This document shows, in pieces, positions 1-7,339 of a DNA stretch of 64,000 nucleotides. The position numbers and the translations under genes were made by a program. Each line of letters starts with the position of its first letter. Positions within the stretch are counted from its first letter, which is position 1. This stretch comes from Scopulibacillus darangshiensis (GTDB lineage: Bacteria > Bacillota > Bacilli > Bacillales > Sporolactobacillaceae), in the NCBI RefSeq assembly GCF_004341035.1, contig NZ_SLXK01000004.1, forward strand, positions 62,001 to 126,000, read 5' to 3'. Below the pieces are notes generated by a model. That model was given only the letters and a program-made list of their open reading frames with translations. It did no database searches and was not told the DNA's origin.

Positions 1-855
1 GTTGGTTTATTCGCACTAGCATTTTGGTTGTTTGTAGGTATCGAGTTTGTTTGCCCAATGGCGGAGGAAGTCAAAAAACCAAAGTTATACATCCCTTTAT
101 CTATGATTCTAGGTTTATTAATTATTTTAGTTGTGGATTTGATTTTTGGAAACGCTGCCATTAAATATGTGCCATTAAATATATTAGCGGGATCAGAGTC
201 TCCGCATGTTAAAGCAGCAACAGCCATTTTAGGAAAGACAGGTCAAATCTGGATTGGAATTGTGACCGTTTTTGCAACAGGAAGTACGATCAATACGCTT
301 ATTTGTTCTATTCCGCGAATGCTCTACTCTATGGCACAAAAAGGGCAAATGCCGCAAATATTTGGCAAGCTGAATAGATGGGGAAGCCCTTGGGCAGGGA
401 TCGTATTTTTGTCAAGTCTTTTTCTGGTTTTTCTTATTGGGATTTCAGGATCCGCTTCGATTACGACCTTTATATTAGCGGGGGCATTTTGTTGGATGAT
501 CACCTATATTGTTGCTCATTTAAATGTCATTATCATGCGTGTCAAATATCCAAATGCAGCGAGAACTTTTAAATCACCTTTAGGACTCACCTTCCAAATT
601 ATTGGAATATTTGGGATTATATATATGATGTTTAATATATTCCCTGACCCAGCAGTTAAACAGCAAATTTATATGTATGCCGTGATATTTCTGTTGATCA
701 CGGTTGTATATTCCGCTATTTGGGTGAAGTTTGCAATGAAGAAGAAACTGTTTGAAACGACGCCTATAGAAGAGCTTTTAAAAGAAGGCTCTGATTCATC
801 AGAGGGATATATAACCCTTGCCGAAAATAAAAACAAGACTGACGTTCAGGGGTGA
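1..855 (+). CDS. APC-family amino acid permease, C-terminal part (start lies before the window)
   Basis: The reading frame is open from base 1 and ends at TGA 853-855, so only the last 284 residues are visible. They show at least six hydrophobic membrane segments separated by short loops, with an Arg-Met-Leu-Tyr-Ser-Met-Ala cytoplasmic loop (IPRMLYSMAQKGQMP) typical of the amino acid-polyamine-organocation superfamily, and a charged cytoplasmic tail. The likely role is proton-coupled uptake of an amino acid or amine at the plasma membrane; the substrate cannot be read from this part. The stop overlaps the start of a truncated SDR gene, suggesting they once formed an operon. Confidence 0.85.
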   Translation, partial: VGLFALAFWLFVGIEFVCPMAEEVKKPKLYIPLSMILGLLIILVVDLIFGNAAIKYVPLNILAGSESPHVKAATAILGKTGQIWIGIVTVFATGSTINTLICSIPRMLYSMAQKGQMPQIFGKLNRWGSPWAGIVFLSSLFLVFLIGISGSASITTFILAGAFCWMITYIVAHLNVIIMRVKYPNAARTFKSPLGLTFQIIGIFGIIYMMFNIFPDPAVKQQIYMYAVIFLLITVVYSAIWVKFAMKKKLFETTPIEELLKEGSDSSEGYITLAENKNKTDVQG

Positions 856-1385
856 TTAAAGTGAATGGCAATCAGGACAATGAACAGCCTAGTCTTGAAA
901 ATTGGGAAAAGGTCATTCGCATTAATCTAACCTCGGGGTTTGTAGTCGCAAAAGCCGCATTGCCTCACTTGATGCAAACACAAGGATCGATCGTGACGGT
1001 CGCGTCTATTGCGGGAATAAGATCGGGACCAACACTTTCAGCTTATTGTGCATCAAAAGCAGGCGTCATTGCACTCACTCAGTCTATTGCAGTTGATTAT
1101 GCCGAACAAAAAGTCAGAGCCAATGCAGTATGTCCCGGCTGGGTAAAAACAGAGATGGCCAATGAAGAAATGGCCAGTTTAGCTAAAGATACTGGTGAAA
1201 CATTGGAACAAGCTTATAAGCGGGTGACGAAGTTAATACCAGCCCGTCGTCCATCGAACCCGGAGGAAATAGCAAACGCTATTGCATGGCTTATTTCACC
1301 CGAAGCCTCTTTTATTACAGGTGCAGTGGTTCCTGTTGATGGCGGATCGTTAACAGTTGATGTTGGCATGACTGCGTTCATGTAG
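852..1385 (+). pseudogene. N-terminally truncated short-chain dehydrogenase (SDR) remnant
   Basis: The 177 codons match only the C-terminal two thirds of a classical SDR. The catalytic Ser region (VASIAG), the YCASK Tyr-Lys pair, the PGWVKTEM segment and the C-terminal VPVDGG are present. The Rossmann TGxxxGIG dinucleotide motif and the NNAG motif, together roughly the first 80-90 residues, are absent. The possible GTG start overlaps the permease stop by two bases and has no good ribosome binding site. Without the cofactor-binding half it should not be an active oxidoreductase, so I call it a deletion remnant. A translationally coupled fragment with another role is possible but unlikely. Confidence 0.75.
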
Positions 1386-1421
1386 GCAGCTGGTTAGAAT
1401 AAAAAGTTTTCTATGGGGGAT

Positions 1422-1473
1422 AGCGAAAGCCTCGGGCCCGATACACATTGGGTAAGAGGATTTCGCTTTTTAA
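1422..1473 (+). terminator. Rho-independent terminator after the permease/SDR unit
   Basis: AGCGAAAGCCTC (1422-1433) pairs with GAGGATTTCGCT (1456-1467) with one mismatch, and is followed by TTTTAA. The 22-nt loop is long, so strength is uncertain. Confidence 0.5.
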
Positions 1474-1560
1474 GTATGCTCAAGCGATTAAAAAAAAGTT
1501 ACGGCCATCTACGTAATTCATTTCAACTATTTCAATAGTTATGTTAGTATTATCATATTC

Positions 1561-1584
1561 ATTATATGAACATGTTCATATAAT
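1561..1584. promoter_or_regulatory. 24-bp perfect palindrome, probable TetR operator
   Basis: The sequence ATTATATGAACA followed by its exact complement (TGTTCATATAAT) forms a perfect palindrome 40 bp before the M24 hydrolase start. Its right arm contains a TATAAT that could be a -10 box. The operon ends with a TetR-family gene, so the natural reading is an operator for that repressor. A second imperfect palindrome, AACTATT-TC-AATAGTT, lies at 1525-1540. Confidence 0.6.
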
Positions 1585-1623
1585 CTGAAAAGGGAAAATC
1601 CTATCAAATGAAAGGGGCTAATC

Positions 1624-2775
1624 ATGCAAACAGCAAAAAAAGAAACAGTGGAAAAGCGGTTGAAGGCTCTAAGACAGCGGATGGACAAAAAGGGGATTGA
1701 TGTATCGTTATTTTGGGATCCGGATAATGAATATTATTTAAGCGGATTTCGGGCCATTTCGTATTCCCGGCCAATTGTATTGCTTGTATACAAGGATAAA
1801 ACACAGTACATCATCCCTGCATTGGAGAATGACCATGCTCGTGAAAATGCGGCAGTTGATGAGTTCTTTGTTTACCACGAAAAAATTCAAAACAGTCATT
1901 TGGATACACAATACTTTCAGCCTCTTAACAGAATTCTGGACGATGTATCTAAGAATAATGTGTTGGGTATTGAAATGGGCATTGTGCCAGCATCTGTTTA
2001 TCAATTTATACGAGAAAAGGGCTTTGAAATCAAAGACATAGGTCAAGATCTTATCGATATGCGCGCCATTAAAGACCAAGAGGAAATTTACTGGCTTGAA
2101 CAGGCAGGTCTGCTTTCTGATATTGCATTAGAAGCATCCTTTGCAAATGTTAAGTCTGGCATGAGTGAGCTTGAATTTGATTCCTATGGGGATATGAAAC
2201 TGTTGGAGACCGCCTCAAAAGATTATCCCGATCTAATTGTTGGCTATGAAAATTGGACATGCTCAGGCATTGAAAGGAGCGCCATGCCGCATTTATATTC
2301 GAGCACTCGAAAATTTGAACAAAATGATGTTGTCGTTCACAGCCGGCAGGTTTGGATAAATGGGTACCGTGCGGAAAACGAACGGACTTTCCTTATAGGA
2401 AATCCGACAGACGAACAAAGGAAATGTTTGCAGCTCGCTATTGACGCTCAAGAAGCAGGCATGAATGTTATCAAGCCGGGGGTCAAAGCAAAAGAAGTGG
2501 ACATCGCCTCATTTAAAGTATTTGAAAAGGCTGGTTACGGCAATTTTGTTCAGCATCGAATCGGACACGGTCTTGGACTAACTGAACACGAAGAACCTTA
2601 CCTTCGTTTTGACAATGATCTAGTGCTGGAAGAGGGTATGGTTTACACGATCGAACCGGGAATCTATATACCGGGAGTCGGCGGTTTCCGCCATTCTGAC
2701 ACGGTGATCTTAACTAAGGACGGCTGCCGCAGTATCACGAAATATCCGCGCCATATCGAAGCATTAAGCTTTTAA
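1624..2775 (+). CDS. M24 (pita-bread) family hydrolase of the non-metal, creatinase/ectoine-hydrolase type
   Basis: 383 residues, the usual two-domain length of the M24B family: an N-terminal creatinase_N domain (about 1-140) and a C-terminal pita-bread domain. The His of HRIGHGLGL and the Glu of TIEPGIYI are kept. The three other metal ligands of aminopeptidase P are replaced: the first Asp by Ser in VVHSRQVW, the second by Glu in GYRAENERTF, and the last Glu by Ser in GGFRHSDT. This pattern, including the ERT stretch, is that of creatinase and ectoine hydrolase (DoeA/EutD), which need no metal. A true dipeptidase is therefore unlikely. Start ATG follows GAAAGGGGC. The next genes are a BCCT transporter and TetR, so it probably hydrolyses an imported creatine-, ectoine- or betaine-like compound. 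Confidence 0.8.
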   Translation: MQTAKKETVEKRLKALRQRMDKKGIDVSLFWDPDNEYYLSGFRAISYSRPIVLLVYKDKTQYIIPALENDHARENAAVDEFFVYHEKIQNSHLDTQYFQPLNRILDDVSKNNVLGIEMGIVPASVYQFIREKGFEIKDIGQDLIDMRAIKDQEEIYWLEQAGLLSDIALEASFANVKSGMSELEFDSYGDMKLLETASKDYPDLIVGYENWTCSGIERSAMPHLYSSTRKFEQNDVVVHSRQVWINGYRAENERTFLIGNPTDEQRKCLQLAIDAQEAGMNVIKPGVKAKEVDIASFKVFEKAGYGNFVQHRIGHGLGLTEHEEPYLRFDNDLVLEEGMVYTIEPGIYIPGVGGFRHSDTVILTKDGCRSITKYPRHIEALSF

Positions 2776-2798
2776 CTATATAACCTAAGGAGAGTTAA

Positions 2799-4364
2799 AT
2801 GAATCATAAAATTAATCATTCCATTTTTTGGCCTTCTATTATATTGGTGGTTGCTGTGACCTTTTTACTTGTGATCTTCAGAGATTCCGCGGCACCCATT
2901 TTGTCGGATATGATGTCTTCTATTAATAATGGGTTAGACTGGGCGTTTGAATTTCTGACGATCGGTTTATTTATCATTTTACTTTGGTTAATTTTTGGAC
3001 GGTTTGGAAAGGTAAAGCTAGGCGGGCCAGATGATCAGCCGGAATTTTCCCGCTTTAGTTGGGGTGGCATGCTGTTCTGTGCCAGCATGGGTACAAGCAT
3101 CATGTTCTGGTCGATTGTTGAACCGCTTTATTATTATACAGGGCCGCCTTTTGGAATAGAAGCAAGTTCGAAATCGGCAGCTGACATCGCATTAAGTTAT
3201 GGCTTGTTTCATTGGGGCATTTCGGCCTGGGCGCTTTATGCCTTGCCAGCTGTTGTCATCGCTTACAGCTTCTTTGTACGAAAGAATCCATCATTGAAAA
3301 TTAGTACGTCCTGTCAAGGTGTATTGGGCAAACATGCTGATGGATGGATAGGCAAAACAATTGATATTCTCGTCATTTGGAGTATGATTGGCGGATTAGG
3401 CACATCATTGGGGTTAGGAGTGCCAATGATTTCCGCTGTGATTGGCGATGTCCTTAATATTGAACCTTCCCTTGGGTTAAGTATCATTATTATCGTCGTA
3501 TGGACGGTCATCTTCAGCTCAAGTGCTTATCTTGGATTATATAAAGGGATTAAGATATTGAGTGACTGGAATGTCTATTTGGCCCTCGGCCTCGCGCTTT
3601 TTGTCATTTTGGCTGGACCGACATTATTCATTTTGTCCTACTTCACGAACAGCCTTGGGATTATGCTTGATAAATTCATGAGGATGAGTTTATATACTGA
3701 TCCAATTTTTAAAAGCGGTTTTCCGCAAACATGGACAGTTTTCTACTGGGCATGGTTTTCTGCAACCGCCCCGTTTATCGGACTTTTTGTCGCACGGATC
3801 TCAAAAGGCAGAACCATTCGCGAGCTTATAACAAACGTCTTATTGTGGGGGACATTTGGCAGCTGGTTATATTTTGCAGTATTTGGCGGTTACGGGATGA
3901 ATCTAGAGTTGACAGGTAAATTGCCTCTCACCAAAATACTGAGTGAAGAGGGCGGTCCGGCTGTCATTGTAGCAGTCTTGAATTCCCTGCCTTTTGCCCC
4001 GGTCGTTTTAATATTCTTTGCGATTTTAGGCTTTATCTTTCTGTCGACCTCGCTTGATTCGGCGACCTATGTCATTGCCAGTATTGCAACAGCGGAATTA
4101 AAGGGGGGTGAGGAACCTGCCCGCTGGCACCGCTTGTTATGGGGGATCGTTCTCGCAGCTATGGCCATAGGCTTAACAGTTGTTGGCGGTTTAGACGTTG
4201 TCCAAACGTCATCTGTACTCGTATCCGTCCCCGTCCTGATAATGTACCTTCTCTTATCCGTCTCTCTCATTAAGTGGCTGAAGCAGGACGAGCATAAGCT
4301 AGTCTTTGTCAGAACAAATGATACAGTTTACAATGATAATAACCGTCATTACGGTAATGGATGA
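2799..4364 (+). CDS. BCCT-family (betaine/carnitine/choline) transporter
   Basis: 521 residues with about 12 membrane helices, the normal BCCT length. Family hallmarks include FSRFSWGGMLFCASMG near residue 90, the SIVEPLYYY segment, FHWGISAWALYA, and the aromatic core helix FYWAWFSATAPFIGLFVARIS. The protein should import a quaternary-ammonium or zwitterionic solute by Na+ or H+ symport. It begins 23 bases after the M24 hydrolase behind AAGGAGAG, so both are one operon. Coupling to a catabolic enzyme and a repressor suggests nutrient uptake rather than osmoprotection. The exact substrate is not visible. Confidence 0.92.
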   Translation: MNHKINHSIFWPSIILVVAVTFLLVIFRDSAAPILSDMMSSINNGLDWAFEFLTIGLFIILLWLIFGRFGKVKLGGPDDQPEFSRFSWGGMLFCASMGTSIMFWSIVEPLYYYTGPPFGIEASSKSAADIALSYGLFHWGISAWALYALPAVVIAYSFFVRKNPSLKISTSCQGVLGKHADGWIGKTIDILVIWSMIGGLGTSLGLGVPMISAVIGDVLNIEPSLGLSIIIIVVWTVIFSSSAYLGLYKGIKILSDWNVYLALGLALFVILAGPTLFILSYFTNSLGIMLDKFMRMSLYTDPIFKSGFPQTWTVFYWAWFSATAPFIGLFVARISKGRTIRELITNVLLWGTFGSWLYFAVFGGYGMNLELTGKLPLTKILSEEGGPAVIVAVLNSLPFAPVVLIFFAILGFIFLSTSLDSATYVIASIATAELKGGEEPARWHRLLWGIVLAAMAIGLTVVGGLDVVQTSSVLVSVPVLIMYLLLSVSLIKWLKQDEHKLVFVRTNDTVYNDNNRHYGNG

Positions 4365-4382
4365 GTCGGGAAGTGACATTCA

Positions 4383-5078
4383 ATGAGGGCAGGACGAAAA
4401 GAAATACAAAGGGAACGGATGTGGCGTTACTTTGTAGATGCAACGGTTGATGTGATTGAAAAAGAAGGAATCGAAAATGTGACGATAAGAAAAGTCGCTG
4501 ACCTCGCAGGCTACACAAGTTCTACAGTGTACAATTATTTTCAGGAATTGTCACATCTCGTTTTTTTCGCAGCCATGCGTTTCACGAAAAATTATATTGA
4601 TGATTTGCCAAGATATATAGACAAAGGTTCTAATACGATCGAAAAATGGCTGTACACCTGGGAGTGTTTTTGTAAGCATTCATTCGACAAACCCGAGATC
4701 TATGCCGTCATTTTTGTCAACAATCTGGGATCTGTCCCGGAAGACCTCTTGGAGCACTATTATAAAACCTACCGCAGCGATCTTATTGGCCTGCCAGAGC
4801 CCATTCAGTCGATCATTCTTGAACATGCTTTTTCTAGACGAAGTGCATTATATGTGCAGCAGGCTGTTGACGAAGGGTTGATCGAAGGGAAAGACGTGGC
4901 ATTCATCTCAGAAACAACGATGCTGATTTGGCAGGGAATGTTGACAACGGTCTTAAATCAAAGAAGAAATGTCACAACTAAGGAAGCTGCGCGGCAAACA
5001 CTGGATTATGTTTATGAAAGTGTCATGAAGGTCATCCCCACGGATAAACGGAAAGAAATAAACGTTCAATTCAAGTGA
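4383..5078 (+). CDS. TetR/AcrR-family transcriptional regulator
   Basis: 231 residues. The N-terminal helix-turn-helix (about residues 12-58) has the signature EGIENVTIRKVADLAGYTSS followed by TVYNYF; the C-terminal ligand domain is unlike any family I can name. It lies 18 bases after the BCCT gene and closes the operon, so it is most likely the local repressor that senses the imported compound and binds the 24-bp palindrome at 1561-1584. BetI, a TetR protein regulating choline genes, is the closest functional analogy, but this is inference. Confidence 0.88.
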   Translation: MRAGRKEIQRERMWRYFVDATVDVIEKEGIENVTIRKVADLAGYTSSTVYNYFQELSHLVFFAAMRFTKNYIDDLPRYIDKGSNTIEKWLYTWECFCKHSFDKPEIYAVIFVNNLGSVPEDLLEHYYKTYRSDLIGLPEPIQSIILEHAFSRRSALYVQQAVDEGLIEGKDVAFISETTMLIWQGMLTTVLNQRRNVTTKEAARQTLDYVYESVMKVIPTDKRKEINVQFK

Positions 5079-5085
5079 TTAACAT

Positions 5086-5124
5086 ATACAGTCCAGAGCT
5101 AAGATGAGCTCGGGCTGTATTTTT
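5086..5124 (+). terminator. Rho-independent terminator of the M24-BCCT-TetR operon
   Basis: ATACAGTCC-AGAGCT pairs with AGCTCGGGCTGTAT around a six-base loop, followed by TTTTGTAC. Confidence 0.75.
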
Positions 5125-5170
5125 GTACTTTAAGAATGTTTAAGTTCGCTAAAGCGAAAAAGTGGAAAAA

Positions 5171-5222
5171 AGTATAAGTGCAACTACGCCTCTGTCTTCG
5201 CCAATCGGCGAGTTTTCTTTAT
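5171..5222 (+). repeat. Dispersed palindromic repeat, family A, partial copy
   Basis: This 52-bp stretch (GTATAAGTGCAACTACGCC, then CTTCGCC...GGCGAG and GTTTTCTTTAT) recurs nearly identically at 41056-41112 and, inverted, at 25991-26080. It contains a CGCC/GGCG-type hairpin. This copy lacks the 5' AGAAAGT...ACTTTCT hairpin. It abuts the stop codon of the LysR gene. Confidence 0.75.
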
Positions 5223-5226
5223 CGCG

Positions 5227-6108
5227 CTATGACTTAATAAACGCAATAAATTCAGTGACCCCAATTTTATTAAATCTCTGTGGTTTTTTGACCATCCATA
5301 GATCCCTTTTTAAATCGACGCCGGCCATTTTTATTTCGCCCAGGTGTCCTTCTTTTAGCTCTCTGGCTACGGTTAGTCTCGACAAGATACTGACACCGAG
5401 TCCCGCTTCCACAGCACTTTTTATGGCTTGCGTACTTCCAAGTTCCATATAGCTTTCAATTTTATCCAGCCCTCCATGATCTTTTAAGGCGTTTTCGACG
5501 ATCAATCGCGTGCCTGAAGTGGCTTCACGCCAAATCATGTGTTCGTGGGTCAATTCTTTAGTGGAAATTTCTGTTCGATCCTTCCAAGGATGATCCGGCG
5601 AATGGACAAGAACAAGCTCATCATCAGCAAAATTTTCTTTCGTAAAACCCTTGTTCTCTACAATGCCTTCTACTAAGGCTAAATCGATCACATCATGTGA
5701 GAGATCCTCTAGGACACTCGGCGTATTTCCAATTGTTAAGGTCACCTTTATTTTTGGAAATTGCTTTTTGAACCGGCCAAGCAAACTCGGCAACAAATAC
5801 TCACCGATTGTTAATGAGGCGCCTACTCTGAGGATCGCGTTGTGTTCGCCTGTCGCCTGTTGTACGGTTTCTTTAGAGCGATTAAAGTCGTCAACAATGG
5901 CTTTTGCGAAAGGATAAAGTGTTTTCCCGATATCCGTGACCGCGAGCCTTCCATCCACTCTGTCAAATAACAGCGCCCCGTAGAAATCTTCCAACTGATG
6001 AATTTGCCTGGTTACGGCGGGCTGGGAGACGTAGGCTAACCGTGCTGCCTGGCTGATACTCCCCTCATCAACAACTAGACAAAACATTTTCAAGCTTTCT
6101 ATGTTCAA
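5227..6108 (-). CDS. LysR-family transcriptional regulator
   Basis: 293 residues, the standard LTTR length. Residues 1-60 form the winged HTH (SISQAARLAYVSQPAVTRQI); the rest is a periplasmic-binding-like effector domain. I start it at TTG 6108, 17 codons inside the longer open frame, because GGGGGTG lies eight bases upstream and the protein then begins MNIESLKMF like its family. It is divergent from the TSUP exporter gene, the usual layout for a LysR activator and its target. A 17-bp palindrome sits between them. Similarity to the CysL/CcpC branch is suggested by operator shape only. Confidence 0.9.
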   Translation of the reverse strand: MNIESLKMFCLVVDEGSISQAARLAYVSQPAVTRQIHQLEDFYGALLFDRVDGRLAVTDIGKTLYPFAKAIVDDFNRSKETVQQATGEHNAILRVGASLTIGEYLLPSLLGRFKKQFPKIKVTLTIGNTPSVLEDLSHDVIDLALVEGIVENKGFTKENFADDELVLVHSPDHPWKDRTEISTKELTHEHMIWREATSGTRLIVENALKDHGGLDKIESYMELGSTQAIKSAVEAGLGVSILSRLTVARELKEGHLGEIKMAGVDLKRDLWMVKKPQRFNKIGVTEFIAFIKS

Positions 6109-6182
6109 TAGAAACACCCCCAGTATTAAAGGTTTATATTCCGATTTTACCATAAACAAAATTTAGAAAGCCTCCGCTAATG

Positions 6183-6199
6183 TATAACAATCCGTTATA
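6183..6199. promoter_or_regulatory. LysR-type operator between the divergent LysR and TSUP genes
   Basis: TATAAC-AATCC-GTTATA is an interrupted palindrome that fits the ATAA-N7-TTAT / T-N11-A pattern recognised by LysR-family regulators such as CcpC. It lies 75 bp upstream of the LysR start and 86 bp upstream of the exporter start. Confidence 0.6.
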
Positions 6200-6284
6200 T
6201 ACCCATGCATTTTTTGTAATTTACCTTTGCCTTTTTTCTTGCTAGCTTGGTAAATAAGAGGACTAACGGAGGAGGGGGAAACAA

Positions 6285-7097
6285 ATGCTGTCGGGTATAT
6301 TATTGTTTATCATTGCCTTACTATCTGGTGCATATGGGGTCATTGTTGGCGCCGGAGGAGGATTTATTTTTGTACCGGTTCTTCTCATCTTTTTTCATAT
6401 GTCCCCGGTTACCGCTGCAGGTACAGGCCTCGTCGTCGTTATGTTAAATGCATTATCAGGAATCACCGGCTATGTCAAACAAAGGCGAATCGACTATAAA
6501 ATCGGCATTATCCTTGCACTAGGGGCGCTTCCAGGGACATTAATTGGGACATGGCTCGGGCGATCCAGTTCCTCACAGCTGTTTTATTTGATATTTTCTA
6601 GTGTCATTGTTTTATTAGGCCTTTTCCTATTGATCAAAAAAGCCCCATCCAACAAAAATGTTGAAGATAAACAGCGGGATGAGACTGCTGTTGCATTGCA
6701 TAAGCAAAATTCAACGGAGGAGACCATCAGCCATAAACCTAGTCAAAATTATTATTCATTATTGGCGATAGGTTTATTATTGGGCGTTGTTTCCAGTTAT
6801 TTAGGAATCGGCGGGGGATGGCTGCTTGTGCCCATTTTGATTTATATATACCGTGTTGCGCCTCATTACGCAACAGCCACGTCGATTTTTTCTTTATGCT
6901 TATATTCCGCAATTGGCGTTATTACTCAAATATATTACGGCCACATTGATTGGTCCGTTGTTCTCTGGGGAGGATTGGGTGTTTTAGTCGGAGGGCAAGC
7001 AGGCGCTTATATGTCAAATAAGCTTTCCGGCAGGCTTATTATCAAAATGCTTTCCATCTTGCTGATTGGTGTCGGGGTTAAATTGTTTTTTAGTTAG
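6285..7097 (+). CDS. TSUP (TauE/SafE/YfcA) family membrane exporter
   Basis: 270 residues with about eight membrane helices in two pseudo-repeats. The halves carry the family motifs GAGGGFIFVPVLL (about 25-37) and LGIGGGWLLVPIL (about 175-190). TSUP proteins move sulfite, sulfoacetate or other small organic anions. A charged cytoplasmic loop of about 35 residues separates the halves. The start follows GGAGGAGGGGG, a very strong ribosome binding site. Expression is probably controlled by the divergent LysR protein. Confidence 0.88.
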   Translation: MLSGILLFIIALLSGAYGVIVGAGGGFIFVPVLLIFFHMSPVTAAGTGLVVVMLNALSGITGYVKQRRIDYKIGIILALGALPGTLIGTWLGRSSSSQLFYLIFSSVIVLLGLFLLIKKAPSNKNVEDKQRDETAVALHKQNSTEETISHKPSQNYYSLLAIGLLLGVVSSYLGIGGGWLLVPILIYIYRVAPHYATATSIFSLCLYSAIGVITQIYYGHIDWSVVLWGGLGVLVGGQAGAYMSNKLSGRLIIKMLSILLIGVGVKLFFS

Positions 7098-7125
7098 ATT
7101 GTCAAATGGTGAGAAAGATTTGAAC

Positions 7126-7230
7126 CTTATAACCAAAATGGATTTTAATTTTAAGTATGGCCTTTAATGGTCATACTTTTTTTGCCGTTTTTATTATTTT
7201 TAAAAATCATTTGACCATTTTGGTTGTAAG
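7126..7230. promoter_or_regulatory. Separated 16-bp inverted repeat bracketing the terminator upstream of gabD
   Basis: CTTATAACCAAAATGG (7126-7141) and CCATTTTGGTTGTAAG (7215-7230) are inverse complements with one mismatch, with centres 89 bp apart and the terminator between them. The right arm lies 110 bp upstream of the dehydrogenase start. The arrangement suits a looping operator for the amine operon or a long-range RNA stem; neither is proven. Confidence 0.4.
7153..7183 (+). terminator. Rho-independent terminator after the TSUP gene
   Basis: AAGTATGGCC pairs with GGTCATACTT (one G-U) around a six-base loop, followed by TTTTT. Confidence 0.85.
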
Positions 7231-7339
7231 TTTTATAATTAGCACAAAACACAATAAATTCAGAACACTTAGCATCAGTTTGTTAAAAACGTCAAGGAGG
7301 AAAGGTTACGCCATAACAAAATGAAAGGGAGCGAATGGC

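Noticed and set aside
1624-2775. Xaa-Pro dipeptidase or aminopeptidase P
   Set aside because: Three of five metal ligands are replaced, as in non-metal creatinase-type enzymes.
5162-5452. Plus-strand 96-codon frame
   Set aside because: It is antisense to the LysR gene and starts in a family A repeat.
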